Notes under the pieces: model-generated
The model's database searches: none
Told to the model about the DNA's origin: nothing
Seen by the model: only the letters and a program-made list of their open reading frames with translations
Part shown: positions 22,939 through 33,521 of the stretch, in pieces
How positions within the stretch are numbered: the first letter of the stretch is position 1
Layout of the letters: every line of letters begins with the position of its first letter
Position numbers and translations under genes: made by a program
Assembly: GCA_021850605.1 (NCBI GenBank)
Contig: JAJZLQ010000012.1
Span: forward strand, 1-42,346
Reading direction: 5' to 3'
DNA: 42,346 nucleotides
Source of the DNA: Actinomycetes bacterium
Lineage (GTDB): Bacteria; Actinomycetota; Acidimicrobiia; Acidimicrobiales; Acidimicrobiaceae

Positions 22939-24851
22939 CCCAGCAACTCCCGAACCGACCGCTCCAATTCGCTGGCGGAGAGTTCCGACATTCGCCGATA
23001 CGAGGCTCCCATCTCATCGGCGAGGCGGGCCGCAAGGCCCATCGCCCCTTTGGGCTCCTCGACGTCGACCACCACGGAGGCCAGCTTCTCCTCCCGATAA
23101 AGGCGCGCCTCCTTTACCGCCTCGTCCCAAGGCGACAGCTCGTCGCGGGTCGCCAAGGTGGCCCGTCCATCGGTAATGATCACCACCAGCGGTGCAACCG
23201 TAACCAGCGCTACCTCGCGGGCCACCCGCAGCCCTGCACCCAGCGGCGTCATCCCGCCCGTCTCCACCGACTCCAAGCGCGCCTTGGCCACCTCGGGCGA
23301 ACTCGTCGGCCTCAACACCACCTGCGCACCCTCACCTCCGAAGGCCACCAGCGCGAACTTGTCGCGGCGTTGGTATGCGTCGATAAGGAGCGAGAGCACG
23401 GCCGCCTTGGTTTCAGCGATGCGGCGCGCGGTGTGCATGGACTTGGACGCGTCCACCGCTATCACCACCAAGCGTCCGCCCCGTGAACGCCTCAGCGGCG
23501 AACGGAGGTCCTCGATGGTGACCGGCTCGGTATCGCCCCCTCCACGCATCCTGCGCATCGCGGCAGTTCGCAAGGTCGCGCCTACGGCTATCTCAACGGG
23601 CGCCGCGCCGGCCGGGCGATCCCCGACCAGTCGTCCTCGCCCCTCAACCAGGCCCTTGTCCCGCCCGGCCCGCAGCATGCGCTCTCGACGCGGCTCGTCG
23701 GGCCTTAGGGGCGCCAGGCGGTAGAGCGCCAACTCCTCATCGGCCTCCGCCGCATACCCCAGGGTCGTCGGCGGTGGCGCCACGGGGGGTGCGAACCGAT
23801 CGGCTGATCCATGCTCGTCCTCGGCCGGACCATCCGCCTGGCTAGGGGAGAGTTGCCCGGGTCCGGACGGTGCGGTGTCGCCACCGGCTTCTTCCGGGGG
23901 TGTCCCGGCTGGTTCGATCTCCTCGCCATCCGAAGATGACGCATCCGGCTCGCTGGGTGGCAGAGCCTGCGTAAGGCGCTCGTCCAGCGGCATTTCCCGC
24001 AGAGACTCCGGGGGATTCAGGCGGCGATGAGCAAAAACAAGTGGGGCCACTTGAAGGAGATGAGCCGCGGTGATCTCCGGCATCCCCGACAACCCCGCCA
24101 GTGCCGCGGCGCCGCGGCACAGCGCAAGATCGGCTCGCAGCCCTTGCGCTCCAGCCGCTGTCGCCATCGAGGCGGCCATTTTTGCTACCCGTGCGTCGAT
24201 GGGCGGCATTTTCGCGGAAGCTATCTGATCGGCAAGCTGCCTGTCGCGCTCCCATGCCTCGGCCAGCAGGTCGTAGTCTCCGCCCTCAAAGGAGAGACGG
24301 GCCAAGATCGCCTCCACTCTAAGGGCCATCGGCAACGTGGCCGAGATGTCCACCCCGAATGCGAAGCGATCCAGCAACTGCGGGCGAAGCTCGCCTTCCT
24401 CCGGATTCATCGAGCCGACCAGAACGAAACGTGTCGGATGTTGATGAGAGATGCCTTCCCGCTCCACCCGGTTCACGCCACTCGCGGCCGCGTCCAAAAG
24501 CAGATCGACAAGATGGTCCGGAAGCAGGTTGACCTCATCGACATAGAGAACCCCGCCGTGCGCCTTTGCAAGCAGGCCCTCGGCGAAGCGCAGCTCGCCA
24601 CCTTTCAGTGCCGCGGTGACATCAAGGGAACCCACCACCCGGTCTTCTGTGGCTGAGATCGGCAGCTCAACAAAGCTGGATCCGGGGCCGAGCAAGCCGG
24701 CAAGAGCGCGCGCCAAGGTCGACTTCGCGCTGCCCTTGTCGCCATAGAGGAGGACACCGCCGATGCGCGGCTCGACGGCGCACAACATCAGAGCCATCTT
24801 GGCCGCGTCCTGGCCCACAACCGCCGAAAACGGGAACGCACGCTCGGTCAT
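22935..24851 (-). CDS. Magnesium/cobalt chelatase-type AAA+ (ChlI/BchI) - VWA (ChlD/BchD) fusion
   Basis: [65 protein letters not shown]; acidic/Pro-rich linker; [32 protein letters not shown]. Start ATG overlaps the cobN stop. Confidence 0.93.
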   Translation of the reverse strand: MTERAFPFSAVVGQDAAKMALMLCAVEPRIGGVLLYGDKGSAKSTLARALAGLLGPGSSFVELPISATEDRVVGSLDVTAALKGGELRFAEGLLAKAHGGVLYVDEVNLLPDHLVDLLLDAAASGVNRVEREGISHQHPTRFVLVGSMNPEEGELRPQLLDRFAFGVDISATLPMALRVEAILARLSFEGGDYDLLAEAWERDRQLADQIASAKMPPIDARVAKMAASMATAAGAQGLRADLALCRGAAALAGLSGMPEITAAHLLQVAPLVFAHRRLNPPESLREMPLDERLTQALPPSEPDASSSDGEEIEPAGTPPEEAGGDTAPSGPGQLSPSQADGPAEDEHGSADRFAPPVAPPPTTLGYAAEADEELALYRLAPLRPDEPRRERMLRAGRDKGLVEGRGRLVGDRPAGAAPVEIAVGATLRTAAMRRMRGGGDTEPVTIEDLRSPLRRSRGGRLVVIAVDASKSMHTARRIAETKAAVLSLLIDAYQRRDKFALVAFGGEGAQVVLRPTSSPEVAKARLESVETGGMTPLGAGLRVAREVALVTVAPLVVIITDGRATLATRDELSPWDEAVKEARLYREEKLASVVVDVEEPKGAMGLAARLADEMGASYRRMSELSASELERSVRELLG

Positions 24852-27800
24852 CGCGACTCCTCCCACGCCTCCGCCTGGAGCCGGGCACGCTGCAACTGAT
24901 CGATGGTCTCGGGTTCCGCCTTCCACATCCCTCGACGCTCCGCCTCCAAAAGGCGATCACAGATGGCGCCGTACGCCCAGGGATTGGACTGCGCGAAGAA
25001 CTTCTGCACGGCCTCGTCGAACACGTACGCCTTTGCCACGCGTTCGTACATCCAGTCACTCACGATCCCGGCCGTGGCATCATACCCAAACAGGTAGTCA
25101 ACCGTCGCGGCCATCTCGAATGCGCCCTTGTAGCCGTGCCTTTGCATCGCCGAAATCCACTTGGGATTGATGACTCGCGTACGAACAACGCGGGCCGCCT
25201 CCTCGCTCAAATCCCTAACCTTGGGAGCGGCGGGTCTGGAGGAGTCGCCGAAATAAGCCTTGGGCGCCGTCCCGGAGAGGGCGCGGACCGTGGCGATCAT
25301 GCCGCCGTGGTCCTGGAGATAATCGTCGGAGTCGAAGATGTCGTGCTCACGGTTGTCCTGGTTCTTGATCGCAATCTGGATCTCCCGGAACCGCGTTCTG
25401 AACGCTCCTGTCGCCGCCTCTCCGAAGAGGTGCTCGCCGTAGGCCCAGCCCGACCAGGTGGTATAGACCTCGGCAATCTCGTCCGGGCTCTCCCATTCGC
25501 CACGCTCAAGCAAGGGGAGCACGCCTGAACCGTACGCTCCGGGCATTGCGCCGAAAATCCGCGGCGTGTCGCCGAAGCCGGCAAGGCGGGCGGCCTGGTC
25601 CACCAAGGTGATGACGTGGGGGAACGCATCCCGGAAAAAGCCGGAGATTCGCAAGGTTACGTCCACGCGAGGGCGGCCAAGCTCCTCCTCGTCAATCAGT
25701 TCAAGGCCGATGACCCGCATCGACCCCTCCTGCCAACGCGGTCTGACCCCCAAGAACGCCAGGGCTTGGCCGATGTCGTCACCCATCGTCCGCATGGTCG
25801 CGGTTCCCCAAACGACGATGCCCACCGAACGCGGATACTCCCCGCTTTCGGCTAGAAAGCGCTCGATCACGCCACGCGCAAGCTGCTCCCCCACCTGGCA
25901 GGCAAGTGGGGAGGGGACGGCCTTGGGATCGATCGAGTAGAAGTTCCTTCCGGTGGGAAGCGCCTGTGCCATTCCGCGCGTCGGCGCGCCGGAGGGGCCC
26001 GGCGGGACAAAACCCCCGGCCAGCCCATCAAGGGTCGAGGAAATCTCCCGTGTCGTCGCCTCGAGCGCCGGATGGAGCCGGCGGGCCACCCAGGCGAGAG
26101 TAGGGTCGCCGCCCTCGTAGTGCCAGCCTTGATCCGCGAGTTCAGTAAGGCGGGTCCTGGCCTCGGCCTCGGCACGATCCACCGCCGCGCGATCACGCTC
26201 GTCGGCCTCCGCCAAAGTTCGAAGCGGCGGTACGGGCCCTTGTGCCACCCGAGTGATCGACAGCGCCATATCGATCAGGCTCTCCCCCTGAGGAGGTGCG
26301 CCCAAAATATGGAGCCCACCGCGAATCTGGGCGTCCTTCAACTCGCACAGGTACCCGTCCACCTCGAGGATGAGCCTGTCAAATTCCTCGGGGCTTGGCT
26401 GATGCACTACCCCGAGGTCCTGGTCGACCTGGGAACGCACCACCACCTCCCAGACCTCCCTGCGGACTGCGTCGAGCTTTTGCGGGTCAAGAGCGGCTAT
26501 CCGCGCATACTCGTCCAGGGCGATCTCCAGCTCCGCCAACTCGTCGTAGGTCTCAGCCCGGGTCATGGGCGGCAGCAGGTGATCGATTATGGTGGCATGC
26601 GCTCTCCGCTTGGCCTGCGTGCCCTCACCGGGATCGTTGACGACAAAGGGATACAGCAGCGGCATGTCGCCGAGCACCGCATCCGGATAGCAGGAGGCGG
26701 ATAGACCGACCCCCTTGCCCGGGAGCCATTCCAAAGTTCCATGCTTGCCGAGATGGATAAGAGCATCGGCGCCCCAACTCTCTTCCAGCCAGCGATAGAA
26801 GGCGAGATAGTGGTGCGTGGGAGGAAGGTCGGGCGAGTGGTAGATGGCTATCGGATGCTCACCGAAGCCCCGCGGCGGCTGGATGGCCACCAGCACGTTG
26901 CCCAAGGTGATACCCGAGAAGTAAAGCTTGTGATCGGTCAGATATGCGGTGCCGGGCGCCGCGCCCCACGCTTCCTGCATCGCGTCGCGCATCGCCTCGG
27001 GCAAGGCGGCAAAACTCCGAAGGTACTGCTCCTCGTCCAAATAGCCAACTGCTGCCGCACGCTGGGAATCCGACAACTCGGGAGATTCGTAGGTCAAGCG
27101 GTCGGCAAGCATCCCCATTAGCGCATCGCCATCCCCGGGAATCCCCTCGACCAGGTAGCCGGCGTCGGCCAAGGCGTGCAGCAACGCTATCGCGGAAGCC
27201 GGCGTGTCCAGCCCAACCGCGTTGCCCAGCCTCGAGCGCTTGGTCGGGTAAGCGGAGAGTATGATCGCCACACGCTTTTCGCTGTTGGGCATGTGCCGAA
27301 GCCGGGCATAGCCCCGGGCGATGCCGGCCAAGCGGGAGACGCGGTCCGCCCGTCCGCGATACGCGGTAATCGGCACACCTAGGCATTCTTCGTCTTCGAT
27401 CGTCTCCTTGAAGGCGAACGGCACGGCAATTATGCGGCCGTCGAATTCGGGAAGTGCAACCGACATGGCCACGTCGATGGGGCGAAGGCCCGCGTCACTT
27501 TCTTCCCACTGGCTGTGCGACACCGTCGAGATCAATCCTTGGACCACAGGGACGCCCAGCGCGGCAAGCGCCGAGGCGTCCCACCCGTCTTCTCCCATTG
27601 AACCCATCGCCAGCACCGTGGTTATCACCACGTCGGGCGCCAGTTCGCCGAGCACCCTCAGCGCTTGGGAAGCCCCCGTCGCGTCGAGCCTGAGCGAGTT
27701 GGCGTAAACGGCGGTGGCGTTCATGCCGGCGGCCTCCAACCCGTCACATAGCTCCTCGATGAATCGCACGTTTCCTGATAACAGGTGCGACCGATAGAAC

Positions 27801-28285
27801 ACCACCGCTGCGCTGGGGCGCCCGGCCTGATGAGGATGCCGCACCAGGGTTCCCACCTCGGGCACCGCCACCGGCGGCGACAACGGCAACTGCATTCCGA
27901 GCGACACGTTGGCGATGTAATAGAGCAGCGCCTTCAGGTTCTCCAAACCGCCGTGACGCAGATAGTCGAAGGCAACCGACATGTGCTGCACTCCGACGGT
28001 GGACAGAGCCGCCATCTCCTCGTCGAAAACGGTGTCCCCGGAGAAAGCCCAGAGCGCCAAACCTCGGCGACCGACTTCGGCGACCAGCAAGCTCACCTGC
28101 TCAGTCCAGGCCTTTACGCCTCCGAGCAGCCGCAAGACCACGACCTGTGCCGAACCGAGGTCGGGCAGCGGATCACCGGCCGCCGCGGTGGCGGCACTGG
28201 TGTCGGCCAGGCCCCCCTCGAGCCCCTCCACGATGGTGCGCAGAGCAAGGAGGTCCGTATCGGCATTGGATATGAAGATGATCAC
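24848..28285 (-). CDS. cobN: Cobaltochelatase subunit CobN
   Basis: [34 protein letters not shown]...[57 protein letters not shown] 28285 ([13 protein letters not shown]) overlaps the cobQ stop; the ORF-track start at 28414 looks too long. Confidence 0.95.
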   Translation of the reverse strand: MIIFISNADTDLLALRTIVEGLEGGLADTSAATAAAGDPLPDLGSAQVVVLRLLGGVKAWTEQVSLLVAEVGRRGLALWAFSGDTVFDEEMAALSTVGVQHMSVAFDYLRHGGLENLKALLYYIANVSLGMQLPLSPPVAVPEVGTLVRHPHQAGRPSAAVVFYRSHLLSGNVRFIEELCDGLEAAGMNATAVYANSLRLDATGASQALRVLGELAPDVVITTVLAMGSMGEDGWDASALAALGVPVVQGLISTVSHSQWEESDAGLRPIDVAMSVALPEFDGRIIAVPFAFKETIEDEECLGVPITAYRGRADRVSRLAGIARGYARLRHMPNSEKRVAIILSAYPTKRSRLGNAVGLDTPASAIALLHALADAGYLVEGIPGDGDALMGMLADRLTYESPELSDSQRAAAVGYLDEEQYLRSFAALPEAMRDAMQEAWGAAPGTAYLTDHKLYFSGITLGNVLVAIQPPRGFGEHPIAIYHSPDLPPTHHYLAFYRWLEESWGADALIHLGKHGTLEWLPGKGVGLSASCYPDAVLGDMPLLYPFVVNDPGEGTQAKRRAHATIIDHLLPPMTRAETYDELAELEIALDEYARIAALDPQKLDAVRREVWEVVVRSQVDQDLGVVHQPSPEEFDRLILEVDGYLCELKDAQIRGGLHILGAPPQGESLIDMALSITRVAQGPVPPLRTLAEADERDRAAVDRAEAEARTRLTELADQGWHYEGGDPTLAWVARRLHPALEATTREISSTLDGLAGGFVPPGPSGAPTRGMAQALPTGRNFYSIDPKAVPSPLACQVGEQLARGVIERFLAESGEYPRSVGIVVWGTATMRTMGDDIGQALAFLGVRPRWQEGSMRVIGLELIDEEELGRPRVDVTLRISGFFRDAFPHVITLVDQAARLAGFGDTPRIFGAMPGAYGSGVLPLLERGEWESPDEIAEVYTTWSGWAYGEHLFGEAATGAFRTRFREIQIAIKNQDNREHDIFDSDDYLQDHGGMIATVRALSGTAPKAYFGDSSRPAAPKVRDLSEEAARVVRTRVINPKWISAMQRHGYKGAFEMAATVDYLFGYDATAGIVSDWMYERVAKAYVFDEAVQKFFAQSNPWAYGAICDRLLEAERRGMWKAEPETIDQLQRARLQAEAWEESR

Positions 28286-29769
28286 GCCTGTTGATCGCTT
28301 TCCATGAGTCGCCAAAGCCGATCGAGGTCGAGATGCGACCTCAAAGCGGCTGCCAAGTCGTCGATATAGCGTTCGCGTCTTTCGGCATAGGGAGTTGGCG
28401 AGGGCGAATAGCACCGCTCACGCAGGCTTGCAATCCTCGAAAAGAATGCCGCACGGAACGCGTCCCCCTCGAAGATCCCATGCAGTGTGGTCCCGAAGAT
28501 CCGGCCGTCGGCGCTGAACGCGCCCTCGGGCTCACGGCCATTCCCGTTATCGACCTCCACCCAAACCTGCGCCGGATCCAGTGGCCTTACGCGGCCGTGG
28601 TGGATCTGATAACCCGAAACCTCGTGGCCCATGGCCACACCGCGGCACTGACGCACGACCTTGTCCGAATGGAACTCGGTTTGCACCGGCAGCCAGCCCA
28701 ATCCGGGCACCTCTCCCGCGGCGCTCTCCACAGCATCGCGGATCACCGTGCCGAGCATCTGATAGCCTCCGCAAATTCCCAGCACACATCCTCCGCCGCT
28801 CCGGTGGCGGTCCAGCGCCTCGGCCAGGCCGCTCTTGTGCAGCCAACCAAGATCGTCAACCGTCGCTTTGGTCCCAGGGATCACCACCAGGTCGGGGTGT
28901 CCCAGTTGCTCGGGACGGCTGACCCAGCGGACACTGAGATCCGCTTCGAAGCGCAGAGGATCAATATCGGTATAGTTCGAGATACGCGGGAGCTGCACCA
29001 CCGCGACCTCCAACCCGGTCCCCCTCTCCGCATGGGTCGGAACCCCGATGTCCATGGAATCCTCGCCGTCGACGGCCGTATCGAAGCGATAGGGGACCAC
29101 GCCGTAAAAGGGGCGCCCGGTCATGGCTTCCAACTGGGCGATTCCCGCATCCAGGAGGGAGGGATCGCCGCGGAACTTATTGATTATGTATCCCGCAATA
29201 CCCGACGCAAGCTCCCCAGGGAGCAGGGCCACGGTGCCATAGAGGGCCGCAAAGACGCCACCTCGGTCAATATCTCCGACCAGAATCGCAGCGAGTCCCG
29301 CCCGCCGGGCCAGCCTGATGTTGGTGATGTCGTGTTCCAGGAGATTGATCTCGGCGGTCGAACCCGCCCCTTCCATCAACACGACTTCGAAGCGAGAGCG
29401 CAGATCGGCCAGCGCGTCCTCGACTACGGGCAGCAATGCGTCCTTGGTGGAGTAATACTCCTGGGCACTCATCGTCTCCAGCGCCCTGCCCATCACGATG
29501 ACCTGCGAGGCGCGCTCCCCAGTGGGTTTGAGCAGGACGGGGTTCATGGCGACCTCAGGTCGAACGCGGGCCGCCGCGGCCTGCAGGGCTTGTGCTCTTC
29601 CTATCTCGCCACCATCATGGGTCACATAGGAGTTCAGCGCCATATTCTGCGCCTTGAAGGGAGCCACCGCAACGCCCGCATCTGCGAGCACGCGGCAGAG
29701 CCCGGCGACAATGGTGGACTTGCCGACGTCGCTCCCCGTGCCCAGGATCGCAAGGCCCTTCGCCTTCAC
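28282..29769 (-). CDS. cobQ: Cobyric acid synthase
   Basis: KGLAILGTGSDVGKSTIVAGLCRVLADAGVAVAPFKAQNMALNSYVT...VMNPVLLKPTGERASQVI; GATase motif GICGGYQMLG. GTG 29769 overlaps the cbiB stop. Confidence 0.96.
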   Translation of the reverse strand: MKAKGLAILGTGSDVGKSTIVAGLCRVLADAGVAVAPFKAQNMALNSYVTHDGGEIGRAQALQAAAARVRPEVAMNPVLLKPTGERASQVIVMGRALETMSAQEYYSTKDALLPVVEDALADLRSRFEVVLMEGAGSTAEINLLEHDITNIRLARRAGLAAILVGDIDRGGVFAALYGTVALLPGELASGIAGYIINKFRGDPSLLDAGIAQLEAMTGRPFYGVVPYRFDTAVDGEDSMDIGVPTHAERGTGLEVAVVQLPRISNYTDIDPLRFEADLSVRWVSRPEQLGHPDLVVIPGTKATVDDLGWLHKSGLAEALDRHRSGGGCVLGICGGYQMLGTVIRDAVESAAGEVPGLGWLPVQTEFHSDKVVRQCRGVAMGHEVSGYQIHHGRVRPLDPAQVWVEVDNGNGREPEGAFSADGRIFGTTLHGIFEGDAFRAAFFSRIASLRERCYSPSPTPYAERRERYIDDLAAALRSHLDLDRLWRLMESDQQA

Positions 29770-30674
29770 CTGCGCGTCCTCCCCCTGGAGACCATGGCCC
29801 GTGCGAGCGCCAGTGACACCAGGGCGCCAACGCCCAAGGCTCGCGAAAGCCGGCACGCGGCCTCGATATCGCCGGCACGCGGCGCCGGGCCGTCGCCCAA
29901 GACGCCACGCCGCTCGATCAGGCCGCCGTATAGATTCTCGCCCCCCAAGGTCACCCCGAGAGCACCGGCAAAACCCGCTTCGATGATTCCGGCGTTCGGG
30001 GATGGATGGGCTTGAGCATCCCTGCGAATCGCGCGCAAGACGTCTACGGCGCGGCGCGGCCGCAACAAAAGAAGCAGCAAGGCCGCGAAGCGGGCGGGGA
30101 GGTAATTCGCGCCGTCATCCAGGCGGGCCGCCGCCGCCCCAAAGGCTTTGTAACGCGCATTCCGGTAACCCACCTGCGAATCCATGGTGTTGATCATCCG
30201 GTAGTAATAAGCACCGCGGGTCCCCGCGAGGCCCGCCCACCATAGCGGGGCCACGACCGCATCCACTGTGTTTTCCGCCACCGACTCGACCACGGCGCGC
30301 GCGAGTTCCTCCTCCCCAAGGGATCCCGTATCGCGACCGACCAGCGAACGCACCCGTGACCTCGCCCCGGCGATATCCCCCGCGGCCAACATCTTCGCCA
30401 CGGAGCGCGCCTCCTTCAGCAGCATGGTGTGTGCGACCGTCACATAGGTTGCTCCCGCCAATGAAGGTGCGGCACGACTTGCCGATTCGGCGATGGCCAG
30501 CCCCCCCAGCACATAAACCGCGCCGGCGGCCGAACTGTCCCGGTAGCAGCGCTCCTCCCATCGCTGCAACGCCGTGCCCGCGAGAGCAACCGGGTGGGGG
30601 CGCAAAAGCGCCTCTCCCACCAGGAGGTCCAATAGGTATCCTGCGACCGTGGGGAACCACTGCTGCCTCACCAC
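29766..30674 (-). CDS. cbiB: Adenosylcobinamide-phosphate synthase
   Basis: GYLLDLLVGEALLRPHPVALAG...SVAENTVDAVVAPLWWAGLAGTRGAYYYRMINTMDSQVGYRNARYKAFG. Confidence 0.94.
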   Translation of the reverse strand: MVRQQWFPTVAGYLLDLLVGEALLRPHPVALAGTALQRWEERCYRDSSAAGAVYVLGGLAIAESASRAAPSLAGATYVTVAHTMLLKEARSVAKMLAAGDIAGARSRVRSLVGRDTGSLGEEELARAVVESVAENTVDAVVAPLWWAGLAGTRGAYYYRMINTMDSQVGYRNARYKAFGAAAARLDDGANYLPARFAALLLLLLRPRRAVDVLRAIRRDAQAHPSPNAGIIEAGFAGALGVTLGGENLYGGLIERRGVLGDGPAPRAGDIEAACRLSRALGVGALVSLALARAMVSRGRTRR

Positions 30675-31378
30675 CGCAGGCCTCCTACCAGCAGCCCCAA
30701 TGTCTCCCCGACAACCCCGGCCGCACCGATGACGTCACCCGTCAGGCCCCCCAGGCGGCGGTAGGCGAAAGCGACCGTGGCACCGAAACCGACCACTACC
30801 GCGAGAAGCGACACTACGCCGCGAGCATCCCCGAAATACCATGTGAAGCCGGCGGTCACCACGGCCAGGGCGGCCACCACCCACGACGGCAACGTCGCCC
30901 GATCGAAGTAGGTTCCGATACCGCCGGGGGTGAGATATCGACCCCGGGTCAGTGCCACCGCCATGGCCAAACGGGCAAACGACCAAAGCGGCACCACCAG
31001 CCACAACGCCGAAGCCGCGTAGAGTTCCATGAATCCCACGAAGCGGGCCAGCATTGCTGCCACCACCACCACCACCCCGAAGGCCCCGACCTCGGGTGAC
31101 TTCATGACCTCTCGCCGACGTTCCGGCTCGAGATGCGCCAACAATCCGTCGCCGCAGTCGGCCAAGCCGTCGAAATGCAGCATGCCGGTGAGAGCGAGGT
31201 CCCCTAGCACCATGACCACGGCCACCTCGGCTGCCCCGGCGAACCGGCCGATTCCGCTCCCCAACGCGGCGATCACGGCACCGATAACTGCACCAACAAT
31301 CGCAAAAGATGCCAGGGTGCTCCGGCGAGGCACCCCGCCAAAAGGCAGCACAGACAAGAATCCAAAGGCGGCTCTCAC
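30668..31378 (-). CDS. cobS: Adenosylcobinamide-GDP ribazoletransferase
   Basis: AAFGFLSVLPFGGVPR...LALTGMLHFDGLADCGDGLLAHLEPERRREVMKSPEVGAFGVV. Confidence 0.94.
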   Translation of the reverse strand: MRAAFGFLSVLPFGGVPRRSTLASFAIVGAVIGAVIAALGSGIGRFAGAAEVAVVMVLGDLALTGMLHFDGLADCGDGLLAHLEPERRREVMKSPEVGAFGVVVVVAAMLARFVGFMELYAASALWLVVPLWSFARLAMAVALTRGRYLTPGGIGTYFDRATLPSWVVAALAVVTAGFTWYFGDARGVVSLLAVVVGFGATVAFAYRRLGGLTGDVIGAAGVVGETLGLLVGGLRW

Positions 31379-31896
31379 AGCTGAAGCACCCTCCCCGCGA
31401 CCACCAGGAAGACCTGATCGGCCACCGCCGCAACCGCCTGATTGACTCTGCCCATCGCATCCTGGAACGCGACACCAATCTCCGTGGCGGGAAGCGGGGA
31501 CATGCCCACCTCCTCACTCACCAGGATTACCTGATCCGCCCGGCGGGACAGCGCCTCCAGCAGCGGACCCTCCTCGGCTGCGCAATCCGGGAACCGTGCG
31601 ACCCATGCTCCAAGCGAATCCACCAGGGCCAAGCCGCTCGAAGCCTCGAGGACCCGGGGCAGGTCAATACCGCACTCGGCGGTACTCCAATGCGCAGGCC
31701 GGCGGCGGCGATGTAGCGCGATGCGCGCGGCGACTCCCTCGCTCGCGGGATCCAGGGTCGCAAAGTAGGTTACGACGGCTTCCCCCGCCGGCACGAGCGA
31801 CTCGGCGTAGGCCGATTTCCCGCTGGCAACGCCGCCAAGTACAAGAGTGGTCAGCGCCAAGACGACGATACCGCCGGGCGGCGCACCGACGTGCAA
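31375..31896 (-). CDS. cobU: Adenosylcobinamide kinase / adenosylcobinamide-phosphate guanylyltransferase
   Basis: LALTTLVLGGVASGKSAYAESL...VTYFATLDP...RRRPAHWSTAECG...VSEEVGMSPLPATEIGVAFQDAMGRVNQAVA. TTG at 31896 or TTG at about 31860 are both possible starts. Confidence 0.92.
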   Translation of the reverse strand: MHVGAPPGGIVVLALTTLVLGGVASGKSAYAESLVPAGEAVVTYFATLDPASEGVAARIALHRRRRPAHWSTAECGIDLPRVLEASSGLALVDSLGAWVARFPDCAAEEGPLLEALSRRADQVILVSEEVGMSPLPATEIGVAFQDAMGRVNQAVAAVADQVFLVVAGRVLQL

Positions 31897-31973
31897 AGGA
31901 TCAAAGTTTGCGAACGCCGCCAGCTGCGGCGCCCATGTCGCGCAACAACCGCCGCACGAACTGATGTTGTCAT
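31851..31973 (-). CDS. Putative 40-codon leader ORF overlapping the cobU start
   Basis: ATG at 31973 preceded by GAGGACGAGT (SD-like, good spacing); reads MTTSVRAAVVARHGRRSWRRSQTLILCTSVRRPAVSSSWR*. Not in the supplied ORF track (short). Confidence 0.3.
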   Translation of the reverse strand: MTTSVRAAVVARHGRRSWRRSQTLILCTSVRRPAVSSSWR

Positions 31974-32007
31974 ACTCGTCCTCGCGAAGTCCACTTAGCG
32001 GACGCTT

Positions 32008-32160
32008 CGGTATCCTGACTTCCGGGTCATTGCCGCCCCCGACCTTCCCACCCTCGGGCAGTGGTCATTCGTGAGTTTGACTCTCCGGTTACAGTTGCGG
32101 GACAGTGCCGGTCTTTCACCGGCTTCCCGAACGCGCCATCACCATCCTATCAGATCACCG
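32008..32160 (-). promoter_or_regulatory. Cobalamin (AdoCbl) riboswitch aptamer
   Basis: Minus strand reads GGGAAGCCGGTGAAAGACCGGCACTGTCCCGCAACTGTAACCGG...GACCACTGCCCGAGGGTGGGAAGGTCGGGGGCGGCAATGACCCGGAAGTCAGGATACC, matching the conserved core and B12 box of cobalamin riboswitches; lies 5' of cobU. Confidence 0.93.
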
Positions 32161-33498
32161 GCTTTGGGCACGGAGGAGCCGAAAGCCTTCCGAGGCACGC
32201 ACGAATCGCTCGGCTATCTCCGGCGTGGCGCCGAGATGCAGGTGGAGATAGCTCGCAAAGAGCGTGGGCGATAGGTACCCGCCTTGAGTTGTGCCACTTC
32301 GGGTACGCAGCACGAGTCCGGCTCCAGGCGGATCAATGGCGGAGTAATGGAACTCGTGTCCGAACAGACGCGAGCCCGCGGTTGCAATCGGCGACGTGTG
32401 CTCCACCCGTGCCTCGGCGTAGCCCAAGGTAAGCCGATCGGTCATCACCGCACGCGCAGGAACCACCCCTGTCATGGGAGCGCCGTCGAGCGAGTCGGCA
32501 AGCAGCAGCAGGCCCCCGCACTCAGCCCAGGTCGGAGCACCGCCGGCGACCAATGACTTTAGTTGTGCTCGCCAAGCTTTCTCTTGCGCAATCCCGGCGG
32601 CGAAAACCTCGGGGAAGCCCCCCGGGATGTAGAGCCCGTCCAGCTCGCGGGGGAAACGGGCCCCGGACAGGGGATCGAGATTGACAACTTCGGCACCGGC
32701 GGCCTCAAGGGCCTCGAGGTTGTCGGGATAGACGAAGCTGAACGCCGCCCCACCGACGACACCAATGCGCGCACGGGCCACCGGCTCAGGCAACCCAGGC
32801 ATGGCGACCGTCACCTTCGGCGCGCGCCGTGCCTGCTCAAGCAGTGCGCCAAGATCGAGGGAGTTCGCCAATACCGTCGCCACCTCGTCGAGACGCTCGG
32901 CGATCTCGGCAGGGCGCTCCACCACCGGCACCAGGCCGAGGTGGCGCGAAGAGATCCGTAGCCGGCTGTCCCGCGGCACCACGCCGAACACGGCGATGCC
33001 CGCCGCCAAAAGCGCCTCGCGCACCGCCGCCGCGTGCGACGGTGATGCCACATTGTTGACGATCACTCCAACCACGGCCACCCCGGAGTCGTAGTCGAGA
33101 TAACCCTTGACCATGGCCGCTATCGACGTCGAGGTCCTCCCGGCATCCGCGACAAGCACGACCGGCGCGGATAGCGCTTTGGCAACCGCCGCCGTGGAAG
33201 TCGGGGGCGCGCCTTCCAGCAAGGCGCCGTCGAAGAGCCCCATCACCCCCTCAATCACCAACACATCGTGGCCGGCGCCCGCGCGCGCCGCTATGCGGGG
33301 CAGCGTGGCGGTACCGGTGAGAAATGCGTCAAGGTTTCGGGAGGGATGACCAGTGGCAAGGCGGTGGAAACCGGGGTCTATGTAGTCAGGTCCGACCTTC
33401 GCCGCTCCCACCGAAAGCCCCGCCCTGGTACTGAGAAGTCGCATCAGGCCGGCAGCGATGGTGGTCTTGCCCACTCCGGAGCTAACGCCGGCGATCAC
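32155..33498 (-). CDS. cobB: Cobyrinate a,c-diamide synthase
   Basis: IAGVSSGVGKTTIAAGLMRLLSTRAGLSVGAAKVGPDYIDPGFHRLATGHPSRNLDAFL...GLYIPGGFPEVFAAGIAQ...WAECGGLLLLADSLDG. Confidence 0.95.
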   Translation of the reverse strand: MIAGVSSGVGKTTIAAGLMRLLSTRAGLSVGAAKVGPDYIDPGFHRLATGHPSRNLDAFLTGTATLPRIAARAGAGHDVLVIEGVMGLFDGALLEGAPPTSTAAVAKALSAPVVLVADAGRTSTSIAAMVKGYLDYDSGVAVVGVIVNNVASPSHAAAVREALLAAGIAVFGVVPRDSRLRISSRHLGLVPVVERPAEIAERLDEVATVLANSLDLGALLEQARRAPKVTVAMPGLPEPVARARIGVVGGAAFSFVYPDNLEALEAAGAEVVNLDPLSGARFPRELDGLYIPGGFPEVFAAGIAQEKAWRAQLKSLVAGGAPTWAECGGLLLLADSLDGAPMTGVVPARAVMTDRLTLGYAEARVEHTSPIATAGSRLFGHEFHYSAIDPPGAGLVLRTRSGTTQGGYLSPTLFASYLHLHLGATPEIAERFVRASEGFRLLRAQSR

Positions 33499-33521
33499 CA
33501 GGCGTGGCGGGAGGGTGATGC

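Noticed and set aside
28291-30015. 574-aa plus-strand ORF antisense to cobQ
   Set aside because: Same reason: frame-complement artefact opposite a clear CobQ.
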